From Achatina immaculata (taxonomy: Eukaryota > Mollusca > Gastropoda > Stylommatophora > Achatinidae): DNA of 64,000 nucleotides. Shown one piece after another: positions 47,329 to 57,629 of the stretch. Position 1 is the stretch's first letter, and each line of letters opens with the position of its first letter. The position numbers and the translations under genes are program-made. Under the pieces are notes generated by a model, which did not search any database, was not told the origin of the DNA, and worked only from the letters and a program-made list of their open reading frames with translations. The stretch lies in NCBI GenBank assembly GCA_009760885.1, contig CM019713.1, positions 23,258,427-23,322,426 on the forward strand, given 5' to 3'.

Positions 47329-47449
47329 ACAGACACACACACAGGAACAAAAACAATCAACTTGTTTACGCACTCATACACACACAGAGGAAGAAAAATA
47401 GTCAACTCTCTCTCTCTCTCTCTTATTTTATTTTATTATTTATTTGCTT

Positions 47450-47775
47450 GTAATTATATGCTTCCGTAGAATAACCAGCACTCTCTCAACCCATGACTCG
47501 CCAGGCATCAAGTACTAAAATGACATAGTTCGAAAAGTAACTTGTTAGACACTGTTAGAAATTATTTTAATGTTTCTTTAAAAACATACGTTAAAAGATC
47601 TGTACTGACAATGTATTTTTCTTTATGTCTATGTCTTTGTGTGAGTGCAATTTTATTAGGTTAATTACTTTTCTTTTAATTTGAATGTAATAGTTTAATC
47701 TTACACTCTTTTGATGTTTTTTTCCCTAAGGTAATTTGTATACTTGTATTAAATCGAGTGTGCGGGAAGAATGAA
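47450..47775 (+). mobile_element. LINE family F, 3' untranslated fragment, copy 1
   Basis: This stretch is a diverged copy of the inverse of 58440-58790. Shared anchors include TAGAATAACCAG, AAGTAACTTGTTAGA, GAAATTATTTTAATG, TTAGGTTAATTACTT, GTAATTTGTATACTTGT and GGGAAGAATGAAAGATGGAG. Copy 2 extends further into LINE coding sequence, so this is the 3' part of the same element. Family C LINE sequence starts immediately afterwards. Confidence 0.78.
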
Positions 47776-48003
47776 AGATGGAGTGATGAAGGGCAGAGCA
47801 ACTCACTACCAAAAATAGCGCTAAGAAGGACACCACAGGGGAACAGAAGTAAGTGTAGACCAAAAGAGACATGGAGAAGAACAACAGAAAGGATGTTGAG
47901 CGCTCACCTGGGCAAGAGCAGAAAAAAGGCAAAGGACAAGCATTTGTGGAAAACCCTTGCGGAAGCCCTATGTGCCTGGGCACTTAAGGTTCAGAGAGAG
48001 AGA
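47776..48003 (+). mobile_element. LINE family C, shortest copy, with (AG)n tail
   Basis: Begins in the NSLPKIALRRTPQGNRSKCR stretch that matches the 4.1-kb copy, continues PKETWRRTTERML with a small deletion, and ends at CACTTAAGGTTC followed by (AG)n at 47993-48004. The 5' truncation lies at about 47776. Confidence 0.83.
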
Positions 48004-48029
48004 GATCAATACACATTACTTTTTCCTAC

Positions 48030-49055
48030 ACTTTCACCATCTTGACACTGTCCCTAGTTATCCCGTCCTACACTTTCACCATCTTGACACTGTCCCTAGT
48101 TATCCCGTCCTACACTTTCACTATATTGACGCTGTCCCTAGTTATCCCGTCCTACACTTTCACTATCTTGGCTGTCCCTAGTTATCCTGTCCTACACTTT
48201 CACCGTCCTGATACTGTCCCTAGTTATCCCGCCCTACACTTTCACTATATTGACACTGTCTTTAGTTAACCCGTCCTACACTTTCACCATCTTGACGCTG
48301 TCCCTAGTTATCCAGTCCTACACTTTCACTATCTTGACGCTGTCCCTAGTTATCCCGTCCTACACTTTCACTATCTTGGCTGTCCCTAGTTATCCTGTCC
48401 TACACTTTCACCGTCCTGATACTGTCCCTAGTTATCCTGCCCTACACTTTCACTATATTGACACTGTCTTTAGTTAACCCGTCCTACACTTTCACCATCT
48501 TGACGCTGTCCCTAGTTATCCCGTCCTACACTTTCACCGTCCTGACACTGTCCCTAGTTATCCCGTCCTACACTTTCACTATCTTGGCTGTCCCTAGTTA
48601 TCCCGTCCTACACTTTCACTATCTTGGCTGTCTCTAGTTATCCTGTCCTACACTTTCACCGTCCTGATACTGTCCCTAGTTATCCCGCCCTACACTTTCA
48701 CTATATTGACACTGTCTCTAGTTATCCCGCCCTACACTTTCACTATATTGACACTGTCTTTAGTTATCCCGTACTACACTTTCACTATATTGACACTGTC
48801 CCTAGTTATCCCGCCCTACACTTTCACTATATTGACACTGTCTCTAGTTATCCCGCCCTACACTTTCACTATATTGACACTGTCTTTAGTTATCCCGTAC
48901 TACACTTACACCATCATGACAGCGTCCCTATTTATCCGGTCCTACACTTTCAATATCTTGACACTGTCCCTATTTATCCCGTCCTGCACTTTAACTATCT
49001 TGACACTGTCCCTATTTATCATGGACTACTTTCACTATCTTGACACTGTCCCTAA
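48030..49055. repeat. Minisatellite, 42-bp unit (39-bp variant), about 24 copies
   Basis: The unit contains CCCGTCCTACACTTTCACTA and TTGACACTGTCCCTAGTTAT. A 39-bp variant lacks three bases (CTTGGCTGTCC). A multi-unit block at about 48160-48290 recurs at about 48368-48500, so there is higher-order duplication. The array starts about 25 bp after the LINE C tail. Open frames in two phases are by-products. Confidence 0.93.
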
Positions 49056-49985
49056 TTGTTCGATTTCTTCTTTTGTACATCCTCATCCAACACAGATGAA
49101 CTTTTAAATTGTCAAGTCGTAGATGCCTTGGACAGATTCCTGTCAATCATTTTAATAGTCCAGAAAAATGTTTCAAAATGCCTTGCTACTCTAAATGTGT
49201 GGCTAGGTTCGTGTCCGTATGTTTGTGTGTGTCTCATTATGACACTTACAGCACGTGGACACCAATACGCGCATTTACTGGAAAAATATAAACATTCATA
49301 TAGCCAGCCCCCCTCCCCAGAATCATCAAAATAGCTAACTATAGCTTAGCAAACATGTCACAGCTATCAGATTATATGCTTTCTGACTCTGTACAGCACC
49401 AAGTGCTATCTCCCTCTTTCTCTATTTTACACGATTTTTAAAAGGCAGAAAGAAAAGTATTCAGCGTAGAAGCAACCAAGTCTATAGCGTAGAAGCAACA
49501 GAATAATTGTACCTGTTTCTGTGAATATCACACACTAACAGATTCTAAAGTACTGCTACAACGTTTAGTGGACATTGATCTCAACATACCACCACTGTTA
49601 GAGTAATAACATTAATTGTGAATGTTCAGAGCAGAAAGTTCAGTCATAATATTTGGTTATCTTTCTTACCATCTGTCATGTCAGTTGTTGATGAGCGTTA
49701 AATGACGTGACCTACTTTACACTGACACGTTCTGCTGCTATATAACACAAGAATCAGCATCAGCAACTGTAACTGAAGATTTCCGTTATGTTGTGTAGCA
49801 GAAAACTGTTCAATGTCAGTCTCATCAGCCCAGAGAGAGAGAGAGAGAGAGACTTAACACTGATCTGAAGCTCAACAAAACTTTGGTTAGAGTTGTCCTT
49901 AGTTATTCAGCGGGAATACGGAATATAACACAGAAGGTGCTGTGAGGTCTTGAGATCACAGCGTTCAGAAGAATACAGGCAGACT
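49056..49985. other. Intron 1 sequence
   Basis: No exon or element recognised; a short (GA)n tract lies at 49832-49851. Confidence 0.4.
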
Positions 49986-49989
49986 GTTG

Positions 49990-50450
49990 GGAGACGAGTA
50001 GAGAGAGACAAGGTTTCAAGTAGAACAACAAAGTGTAAGGAAGACGAGTAGAGAGAGACAAGGTTTCAAGTAGAACAACAAAGTGTAAGGAAGACGAGTA
50101 GAGAGAGACAAGGTTTCAAGTAGAACAACAAAGTGTAAGGAAGACAAGAAGAGAGAGACAAGGTTTCAAGTAGAACAACAAAGTGTAAGGAAGACGAGTA
50201 GAGAGAGACAAGGTTTCAAGTAGAACAACAAAGTGTAAGGAAGACAAGAAGAGAGAGACAAGGTTTCAAGTAGAACAACAAAGTGTAAGGAAGACAAGAA
50301 GAGAGAGACAAGGTTTCAAGTAGAACAACAAAGTGTAAGGAAGACAAGTAGAGAGAGACAAGGTTTCAAGTAGAACAACAAAGTGTAAGGAAGACAAGTA
50401 GAGAGAGACAAGGTTTCAAGTAGAACAACAAAGTGTAAGGAAGACAAGAC
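49990..50450. repeat. Minisatellite, 50-bp unit, about 9 copies
   Basis: The unit contains AGAGAGAGACAAGGTTTCAA and GTAGAACAACAAAGTGTAAG. Units differ only at 'gacgagta', 'gacaagaa' and 'gacaagta', so homogenisation is strong. Confidence 0.95.
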
Positions 50451-50580
50451 GTGAACGTTTAACACCAGCTTGTGGGGAGAGTCTTGTGTGCTCTCTTGCC
50501 GTGACCACACGATTTGTTACAAGTTACATGTGCTGAAAGTCGTGCTAGTTTTCTGTCCCGTCTCTCTCTCTCTCTCTCTC

Positions 50581-52150
50581 TGTTTTTGTTTCTCTTTCCT
50601 CATTTTAGATTACCATCTACTGGTCTCATACTTTCTATGTAGATGAACTCTACCGTTGATTCTAGCCAAGGTTTGAGGCTTGGTCTCTCGACAAAAAAAA
50701 ACAGCATGAGTTTCTAGTCTTTTGGTCCGTCTCACTGACTTATCTTTGTCTCTATCTGACTGACTTATCTTTGTCTCTATCTGACTGACTTATCTTTATC
50801 TAACTTATCGTTGTCTCTATCTGACTGACTTATCGTTGTCTCTATCTGACTGACTTATCTTTGTCTCTATCTGACTGATTTATCTTTATCTCTATCTGAC
50901 TGACTTATCTTTATCTAACTTGTTGTCTCTATCTGACTGACTTATCTTTGTCTCTATCTGACTGAGTTATCTTTGTCTCTATCTGACGGATTTATCTTTG
51001 TCTCTATCTGACTGATTTATCTTTATCTCTATCTGACTGACTTATCTTTATCTAACTTATCGTTGTCTCCATCTGACTGACTTATCGTTGTCTCTATCTG
51101 ACTGACTTATCTTTATCTCTATCTGACTGACTTATCTTTGTCTAACTTATCTTCGTCTAACTTGTCTTTGTCCGCCTGACTGACTTATCTCTGTCTGTAT
51201 GACTTATCTTTGTCCGTCTAAGTTATCTTTGTCAGTCAGTCTGACTGACTTATTTTTGCCTGCTGACTTATCTTTTGTCTGTCTGACATATCTTTGTCTG
51301 TCTAACGTATCTTTGTCTGTCTAAAGTATATTTGTTCCCCCCCCCCCCCCACTGACTTATCTTTGTCAGTCAGTCCCTTAACTCTGTCAGCCAGTCTGAC
51401 TGACTTATCATTGTCTGACTAATCTTTATCTGTCTGACTTATCTTTGTCTGTCTGACTGACCTATCTTGCAAGCAATTCTTTTTGCAGAGAACGAAATCT
51501 TCTGATTAAATCCAACCGCAGCTCTCTGATGTGAGGTCCTGAGGTTTTTTATCGCTATATTTAGTTAGGTACTGTACTACTGTACGTTTACCGACAGCTG
51601 ACAGCATACACTTCTTTTCACACCACTGATTTAACATGAAAGAGTTGCTGCTATTTTTAGTTCATTTCCAGGTAAGCGATATCCACTATAAATCTTTCTC
51701 GTGAATTTTTTAAAGCAATTTTTTAAAAGGATATTTCCACACAAAGTTACGATCTTTCAAGCTGCATCTTGGTTTAGGCTGTCAAATGCTTTCTCAGCAC
51801 CAAGAAAGAAAAATCACCAGTAAGCCATGTGTCTATATACTGGGAGCAAGAATGTGGACAGTAAAGCTTTCACTTCAAGCCAACTTGACTTTCATGCACT
51901 GCCGCTTACACTACAGCTTGTACACTGAATTTTTGCCAAACTCACTCCTAGGCAGATAAAATTACCATACATAAGTTACTGTGCAGTAGTAGATAGCGTT
52001 TTCTGATCCGACAAAAGTGTCAATCAATCATGTGCCGTGCCGTGCCGTGTGGCGTAGGCGATCATTTCTCTCCACAATTCCCTGACTTTAGACTTGATTA
52101 TGAGATCCGCCGGTGACTTTCTTCCTAGCCACACTGACAGCCCATCCAGT

Positions 52151-52196
<46 letters not shown>
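50581..52196. repeat. Tandem duplication with (CT)n borders, copy 1 (about 1.6 kb)
   Basis: Starts after a (CT)n tract with TGTTTTTGTTTCTCTTTCCT and ends in the (CT)n tract at 52154-52196. It repeats from 52197. The right half (51470-52150) includes the last part of LINE family B on the minus strand, cut off at the (CT)n tract. Confidence 0.93.
50730..51475. repeat. Degenerate minisatellite, about 25-bp unit
   Basis: Repeats of TCTATCTGACTGACTTATCT with 'ttgtc' or 'ttatc' spacers, becoming irregular toward 51.4 kb and interrupted by a C-run at 51338-51350. A shortened version is present at 52350-52510 in the duplicated copy. Confidence 0.88.
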
Positions 52197-52202
<6 letters not shown>

Positions 52203-53192
52203 TGTTTCTCTTTCCTCATTTTAGATTACCATCTACTGGTCTCATACTTTCTATGTAGATGAACTCTACCGTTGATTCTAGCCAAGGTTTGAGGCTTGGT
52301 CTCTCGACAAAAAAAAACAGCATGAGTTTCTAGTCTTTTGGTCCGTCTCACTGACTTATCTTGTCTCTATCTGACTGACTTATCTTTGTCCGTCTAAGTT
52401 ATCTTTGTCAGTCAGTCCCTTAACTCTGTCAGCCAGTCTGACTGACTTATCATTGTCTGACTAATCTTTATCTGTCTGACTTATCTTTGTCTGTCTGACT
52501 GACCTATCTTGCAAGCAATTCTTTTTGCAGAGAACGAAATCTTCTGATTAAATCCAACCGCAGCTCTCTGATGTGAGGTCCTGAGGTTTTTTATCGCTAT
52601 ATTTAGTTAGGTACTGTACTACTGTACGTTTACCGACAGCTGACAGCATACACTTCTTTTCACACCACTGATTTAACATGAAAGAGTTGCTGCTATTTTT
52701 AGTTCATTTCCAGGTAAGCGATATCCACTATAAATCTTTCTCGTGAATTTTTTAAAGCAATTTTTTAAAAGGATATTTCCACACAAAGTTACGATCTTTC
52801 AAGCTGCATCTTGGTTTAGGCTGTCAAATGCTTTCTCAGCACCAAGAAAGAAAAATCACCAGTAAGCCATGTGTCTATATACTGGGAGCAAGAATGTGGA
52901 CAGTAAAGCTTTCACTTCAAGCCAACTTGACTTTCATGCACTGCCGCTTACACTACAGCTTGTACACTGAATTTTTGCCAAACTCACTCCTAGGCAGATA
53001 AAATTACCATACATAAGTTACTGTGCAGTAGTAGATAGCGTTTTCTGATCCGACAAAAGTGTCAATCAATCATGTGCCGTGCCGTGCCGTGTGGCGTAGG
53101 CGATCATTTCTCTCCACAATTCCCTGACTTTAGACTTGATTATGAGATCCGCCGGTGACTTTCTTCCTAGCCACACTGACAGCCCATCCAGT

Positions 53193-53195
<3 letters not shown>
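52197..53195. repeat. Tandem duplication, copy 2 (about 1.0 kb)
   Basis: Same sequence as copy 1, but about 574 bp of the internal 25-bp repeat region is missing (the left offset is 1616 bp, the right offset 1042 bp). Outside that region the copies look identical. It is followed by the third (CT)n tract and then by the rest of LINE B. Confidence 0.92.
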
Positions 53196-53227
<32 letters not shown>

Positions 53228-53750
53228 TCCTCTGTCTCTTCTTCCCTCAATTTTTCCAGTTGTCATAATGTGTTCCAATTTTCCTCTTCTCAGAAAATGT
53301 CCTACAAATCTCGCTTGTCTGCCTCTGATCTTTGCTGTAATTTGCCTTTTTAACTCCAGCCTCTCTTAAGACTTCTTCGTTGGTTTTCTTAGCTGTCCAT
53401 GGTACCTTCAACATCCTTCTTATGAACCACATTTCAATGGCCTCCATCTCTCGCAGATTCATGGACCATGCTTCACTTCTATAAAACAAAATTGGCCCGA
53501 TGTAACATTTAAGTACTCGGTTTCCACTGATATGGATCTGTTGCACAAGATGTCTCATTTTCTGGAATGCTGACTTGGCCTGAACACATCTGCTTTTTAC
53601 TTCGCTGTGACATTTCCCATCAGTTGTTACAATTGTTCCTAAGTACTTGAATCTATCAACTTGTTTCAGTTCTGTGCTATCGATGGTAATGCTACATTTT
53701 GGTGGTATTCTTTTCTTTGAGATGACCATCACTTCAGTCTTTGATAAAAG
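53066..53750 (-). mobile_element. LINE family B, C-terminal end
   Basis: Minus strand. From about 53750: TEVMVISKK, KQVDRFKYLGTIVTTDGK, KSAFQKMRHLV, RVLKCYIGPILFYRSEAWSM, EMWFIRRMLKVPWTAKKTNE, then a frameshift, MEHIMTTGKIEGRRDRGRQR, a stretch of (RE)n, EKLLDGLSVWLG and ATRHGTAHD. This is the region after the reverse transcriptase in a LINE ORF2 of RTE-like type. The expected R-Q-R-E-K is expanded by a (CT)n/(GA)n microsatellite that encodes repeating Arg-Glu. The distal part is also present at 52028-52150 through the tandem duplication. Confidence 0.85.
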
Positions 53751-53756
53751 TGTGCT

Positions 53757-55140
53757 ATTTACATTACTGGAAAAAGAGAATCATTGTTAAAATACCCCCC
53801 CCCCCCCAAAAAAAAAAAGGCAACCTCAATGACTACAATAACTGGAGGGGTGTAACTTTACTATCAGATGTACCAAAGGTGTTTTGTAAAGTGATTCTGA
53901 ATAGAATTAAGGATGTAGTGGATACTGCAATGAGAGAAGACCATAAAGTATTTCAAAAAGGAAGAAGCTGTCTTGACCAGATCTTTACTCTAAGAACAAT
54001 ACTTGAAGAACATACTGAAATGCAGAAACCATTAATTCTGAACTTCATAGACTTTAAAAAAGCATTTGATAGCATACTCGGAGATTCACTGTGGAGAATT
54101 TTAAGACTATATGGAATACTATCTAGGGTTGTCAACATCATTAGAGATCTCTACAACGGATATGTCTGTGCAGTCAAGACAGAAGAAGGAATGAGCGAAT
54201 GGCTTCAGATTGAAACAGGCATGAAATAAGGACGTATATTATCTCCACTGCTTTTCTGGAATTGCCATTGATTTTATAATGAAAAGATGCTGTACAGGTA
54301 AAACCGGCGTTGATTGGGTACATGGGACCCAAACAGAGGATCCTGATTTTGCAGATGCCATAACTCTTATCAGTGACAATGTGAAATCGATGAAGAAAAA
54401 AAAAACAGATTCCCTGTCTTCCTCGGCTAGCAAAATAAGTCTTGAAATTAACACAGACAAAACAAAAATAATGAAACTTCTCACTAATCAACAAGGAAAA
54501 ATATATGTAGAAGGAAGAGCTGTCGATGAAGTAAACGAATTTGCATACCTTGGCAACTACACAGACCAGGATGGTGACACCAAGAAGGAAGTTAGAATTA
54601 TAATTGCAAAAGCAGCATTGTCCTTCAAAAATCTTGAGAACATATAGAATTCAAAAGTTATAAGCACAAAAACCAAGTTAAGATTATTCAATTCAAATGT
54701 GATACCCACCCTCATCTATGCATGCGAAAGCTGAAAATCAACTAAAGAAAGAGACTAGAAATTAGACTCTTCTGAAAACAAATGCCCAAGGAAAATACTT
54801 GGTATAAAGTGGAACGAATTCAAGAACAACGCAGAGATAAGACAGATGAGCAAACAACAACCTGTCTCATGGGTGATCAGAAAAAAAAATATGGACATAT
54901 GTAGGCCATGTGATGGGAAGAAACAATCAGAGAATACCAAAACAAGCTATCAAGTGGAGCACAACAGGCCGAAAAAAAAAAAAAGAGGTCGAACACGTGA
55001 AACTCTAAAGAGGACATTGTTAAGTTTGTGCCAGTTTAGTGGGCATAACATCCCTTGATCAAGTTGAAAGACTCGCCGAGAACAGGAAAACTTGGCCAAG
55101 CCCTATGTGACGTTTAACGGCACATGAATGATGTAAGATG
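53757..55140 (+). mobile_element. LINE family A copy 4, 5'-truncated, disabled
   Basis: Plus strand; collinear with copy 3. RT motif A (FIDFKKAFDS) is intact. Motif B carries a further stop (TGMK then TAA at 54228), the same 1-nt insertion follows 'cttttc' near 54258, and motif C reads FADAI instead of FADDI, which destroys the catalytic Asp pair. TAG near 54645 and TGA near 54732 are shared with copy 3. It ends near CGTTTAACGGCACATGAATG then ATGTAAG. Its 5' end lies within a few bases of the 5' end of LINE B on the opposite strand. Confidence 0.87.
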
Positions 55141-55740
55141 TACATTATACTTTTCGGCAAGTTCAATATTTTTATTCCGCTTGCCTAAACGCAGCAAAGG
55201 CTTGCAAGATGCGTGCAGGCCGCGGGACGCCAGGCAACCCCTATCTGTCATCATCAATTACAGTCAACGCCAGCGTGCTGGTACAGCAAGGAGTTCGGTC
55301 TAGCAGCGTTCTAGCTACGGCAGCTACACAAAAACACGCTGACGCTGTTTTCAACTGTTTCCCTGCTGCATGAAAAAATGTACAACAAAGGTCCCCGCTT
55401 CTGAAGGAAGTGATATCTCTCTCTGTCCGGTAAATCCATGTGTTATCTCCGCACAGAATACGTTGATCTTTGTACTGTTTGTTTCTGCTAGCTACTTGTC
55501 TCATCCCTATTTTTTCACGTAAATGACCAGTCTTATGTAGGTCCTATACACGTAGACTCTTATGTTCCTTGCGGATCCCTGACTTAAAAGAAAAATCCAC
55601 GTACCGAAGTGGATAGAATTATAACGCAAAAAAATACTACATCGTGTATTGAAAAGCGGCACTTCCAGTCACGCCTGCATTTAATATTTCTTTTTAGTTA
55701 ATTTTATGTGAACGTCTTGACGACGCGCTAATACAATGCT
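55141..55740. other. Start of intron 1, GC-richer sequence
   Basis: Just inside the first intron, downstream of exon 1. It is richer in CpG than most of the window (about 55140-55330). No coding motif recognised. Confidence 0.35.
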
Positions 55741-55762
55741 GTGTGTGCTCCGACAAACTTAC

Positions 55763-55853
55763 GCTTTGGCTTGAGTAGGGTTTTCTGGAAAGATCCACCT
55801 ACCGCCTGTAATACGTTCTGCTTCTTTTTCTGTAGATGACCGTGTGAAGACAT
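55763..55853 (-). CDS. MAP3K2/3-like kinase, candidate first coding exon
   Basis: On the minus strand an ATG at 55853 opens a frame of 30 codons plus one base, ending at a strong donor GTAAGT. It encodes MSSHGHLQKKKQNVLQAVGG followed by SFQKTLLKPK. The single last base (C) plus the two leading bases of exon 2 (AA) makes a Gln codon, so the phase fits exactly. An in-frame TAG lies ten codons upstream of the ATG with no other Met between, consistent with this ATG being the start. The sequence is not recognisably conserved, so the assignment rests on phase, donor quality, position upstream of exon 2 on the same strand, and the start context. The implied intron to exon 2 is about 17.7 kb. Another first exon remains possible. 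Confidence 0.45.
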
Positions 55854-55869
55854 CGACCGCGCCGACACT

Positions 55870-56710
55870 TCCAAGTTGATGTCCTATCAAGACATCTCTG
55901 GCAGAACAGTACACAGCAACATTCAGATAACACAGGCCAGACATGTGAAGATTGCAGCCAAGGTACATGTCACAGAGGCACTAAGCCTGCATGTGTTCAT
56001 GCAGAACTACAGATATGGAGCAGAAAATAAAAAGAACAGAACTTTCATTGCTTACATAAGCGTTCTCTCAACAAGCGCCTGGGTGCCTGGGAGATCAAAC
56101 AGTTGAGCGCCATTTTCCCCGCAAATCACTGACACTCTGACTATGACATTTTCTCACCGGAGACATCAGTCAAAAGAGTCAGGAAATTTGCCGGCATGAA
56201 TAATTTGAGAGCACGCAAAAAGTGCTGGGTTGCTCATCTCTCTTCGCAGGGCTTTAACTCTACAAAAACGAATAATAGTATCTACGTAAAATGTCACTTC
56301 CTACAAATTGTGGGGTTTTCCAGTAAATTATCTCCACTTGTTTCCACAGAGTGGACAGACAACAGCGTTCTTTCTCTTCACTGGCTCCAACTGCCAGACA
56401 GCTGTGCAGGGCCATTACTGGACCTAAACCTCATAGTGTTACAAGAAGTATGAAGCAGTCATGAGTTCAAGCAAATGAAAGAAAATATAAAGACAGATAC
56501 GAACACAAGAAAACAATATGAAACAAATACCCCAAAAGTTATCAGGACCAAAAGCTTGCGACCACTATAATGTACAAGTAAGTATAACTGTATGACGAGG
56601 TTGTAGGACGATCTCTCTAATCCTGTACTCTTAACTTTTCTCAGGTGGCCGACCTTTCCCTTTACACTCCTCTGGAGCTTATCAGCACATTTAAAGCTTT
56701 CACACATTTC
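55870..56710. promoter_or_regulatory. Region upstream of the candidate MAP3K-like start
   Basis: The stretch between the candidate first exon and the 25-bp array. If exon 1 is right, the promoter and 5' untranslated region should be here, but I see no clear TATA box or initiator. The open frames (55876-56106, 56196-56453 plus) have no motif support. Confidence 0.25.
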
Positions 56711-56714
56711 TAGT

Positions 56715-57022
56715 GCTCCACATACCCTGGACTATGCGATGTCCACATACCCTGGACTATGCGATGTCCACATACCCTGGACTATGTGATGTCCACATAC
56801 CCTGGACTACGTGATGTCCACATACCCTGGACTACACGATGTCCACATACCCTGGACTATGTGATGTCCACATACCCTGGACTATGTGATGTCCACATAC
56901 CCTGGACTATGTGATGTCCACATACCCTGGACTATGTGATGTCCACATACCCTGGACTATGTGATGTCCACATACCCTGGACTACGTGATGCCCATGTAC
57001 CCTGGACTACGCAATGTCCAGT
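56715..57022. repeat. Minisatellite, 25-bp unit, about 12 copies
   Basis: The unit is TCCACATACCCTGGACTATG plus TGATG, with a few tat/tac, gcgat and cgat variants. It lies between the two minus-strand host genes. Confidence 0.93.
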
Positions 57023-57340
57023 GAGCCAATGTCTCTTTCTGGAGAATGAAAGCACAAGATAGTGCAGTCTTTGTGTCCCATGTCTTGAAACCATTTTTAT
57101 AACAAACATTTTCTTTTTATGTTCCATTATAACACAAAATAGCGTCCAATTATGCGATATAATTGCAAGTAATTATGACATGAAGCAGAATGTGGTGCAC
57201 TCAGTGTCACGTGGATAATCTTGTATCATGTGAACATTTTACATTCTAGCCCTGTCACTTCTGAAGTACTAGTTAGTAACAATTAGAGCAAAACGAAATC
57301 GGATGTGGCATTTTACAAAGAAATTTTTTTTTTTAAAGTG
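57023..57340. other. Intergenic sequence downstream of the unknown gene
   Basis: Nothing recognised. A poly-A run on the minus strand (about 57324-57334) follows the poly(A) signal. Confidence 0.4.
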
Positions 57341-57347
57341 GCATAAA

Positions 57348-57353
57348 TTTATT
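57348..57353 (-). terminator. Poly(A) signal AATAAA of the unknown gene
   Basis: AATAAA on the minus strand, 62 bases after the stop codon at 57415. It is followed after about 14 bases by an A-rich stretch. Confidence 0.6.
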
Positions 57354-57414
57354 CAGAAATCATTAATACGATGCTAAGACATAACCAATAACATGCCAGC
57401 ACTGTGTCACAACT

Positions 57415-57629
57415 TTACACTGGAGAGATGAGCCTGTGTTTTGGAGACAATCCAGCAATCTCTGTGAAGCACTTAACCAGTTGCTGAACACTAGAAACAA
57501 CCAGATCACATGAGATACATATGATTTCAGTCTCTGCTAGTAGCTCTTGCATTTTCAATGGAAGGTTCACAAAGCTCTGGGAAAATGTCTCATTTTCTAG
57601 GGTTGTTGTCATAATCTGCAGTTCAGCTT
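57415..57629 (-). CDS. Unrecognised protein, last coding exon
   Basis: Minus strand, from an acceptor GGTTTAAG at 57630 to TAA at 57415-57417. The first two bases complete a Glu codon with the last base of the exon at 58035. It encodes AELQIMTTTLENETFSQSFV, then NLPLKMQELLAETEIICISC and DLVVSSVQQLVKCFTEIAGL, ending SPKHRLISPV. The pattern is helical and amphipathic, without membrane segments or catalytic motifs that I recognise. Phase agreement with the upstream exon, a stop, and AATAAA 62 bases later support a true 3'-terminal exon. I do not recognise the protein. The acceptor has a poor pyrimidine tract; the nearby alternative (CTGCAG at about 57616) would run into a stop. Confidence 0.6.

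Noticed and set aside
48042..49107. Several plus-strand frames of 75-139 residues in the 42-bp array
   Set aside because: Two phases are open in parallel with the same repeated peptides; by-product of the minisatellite.
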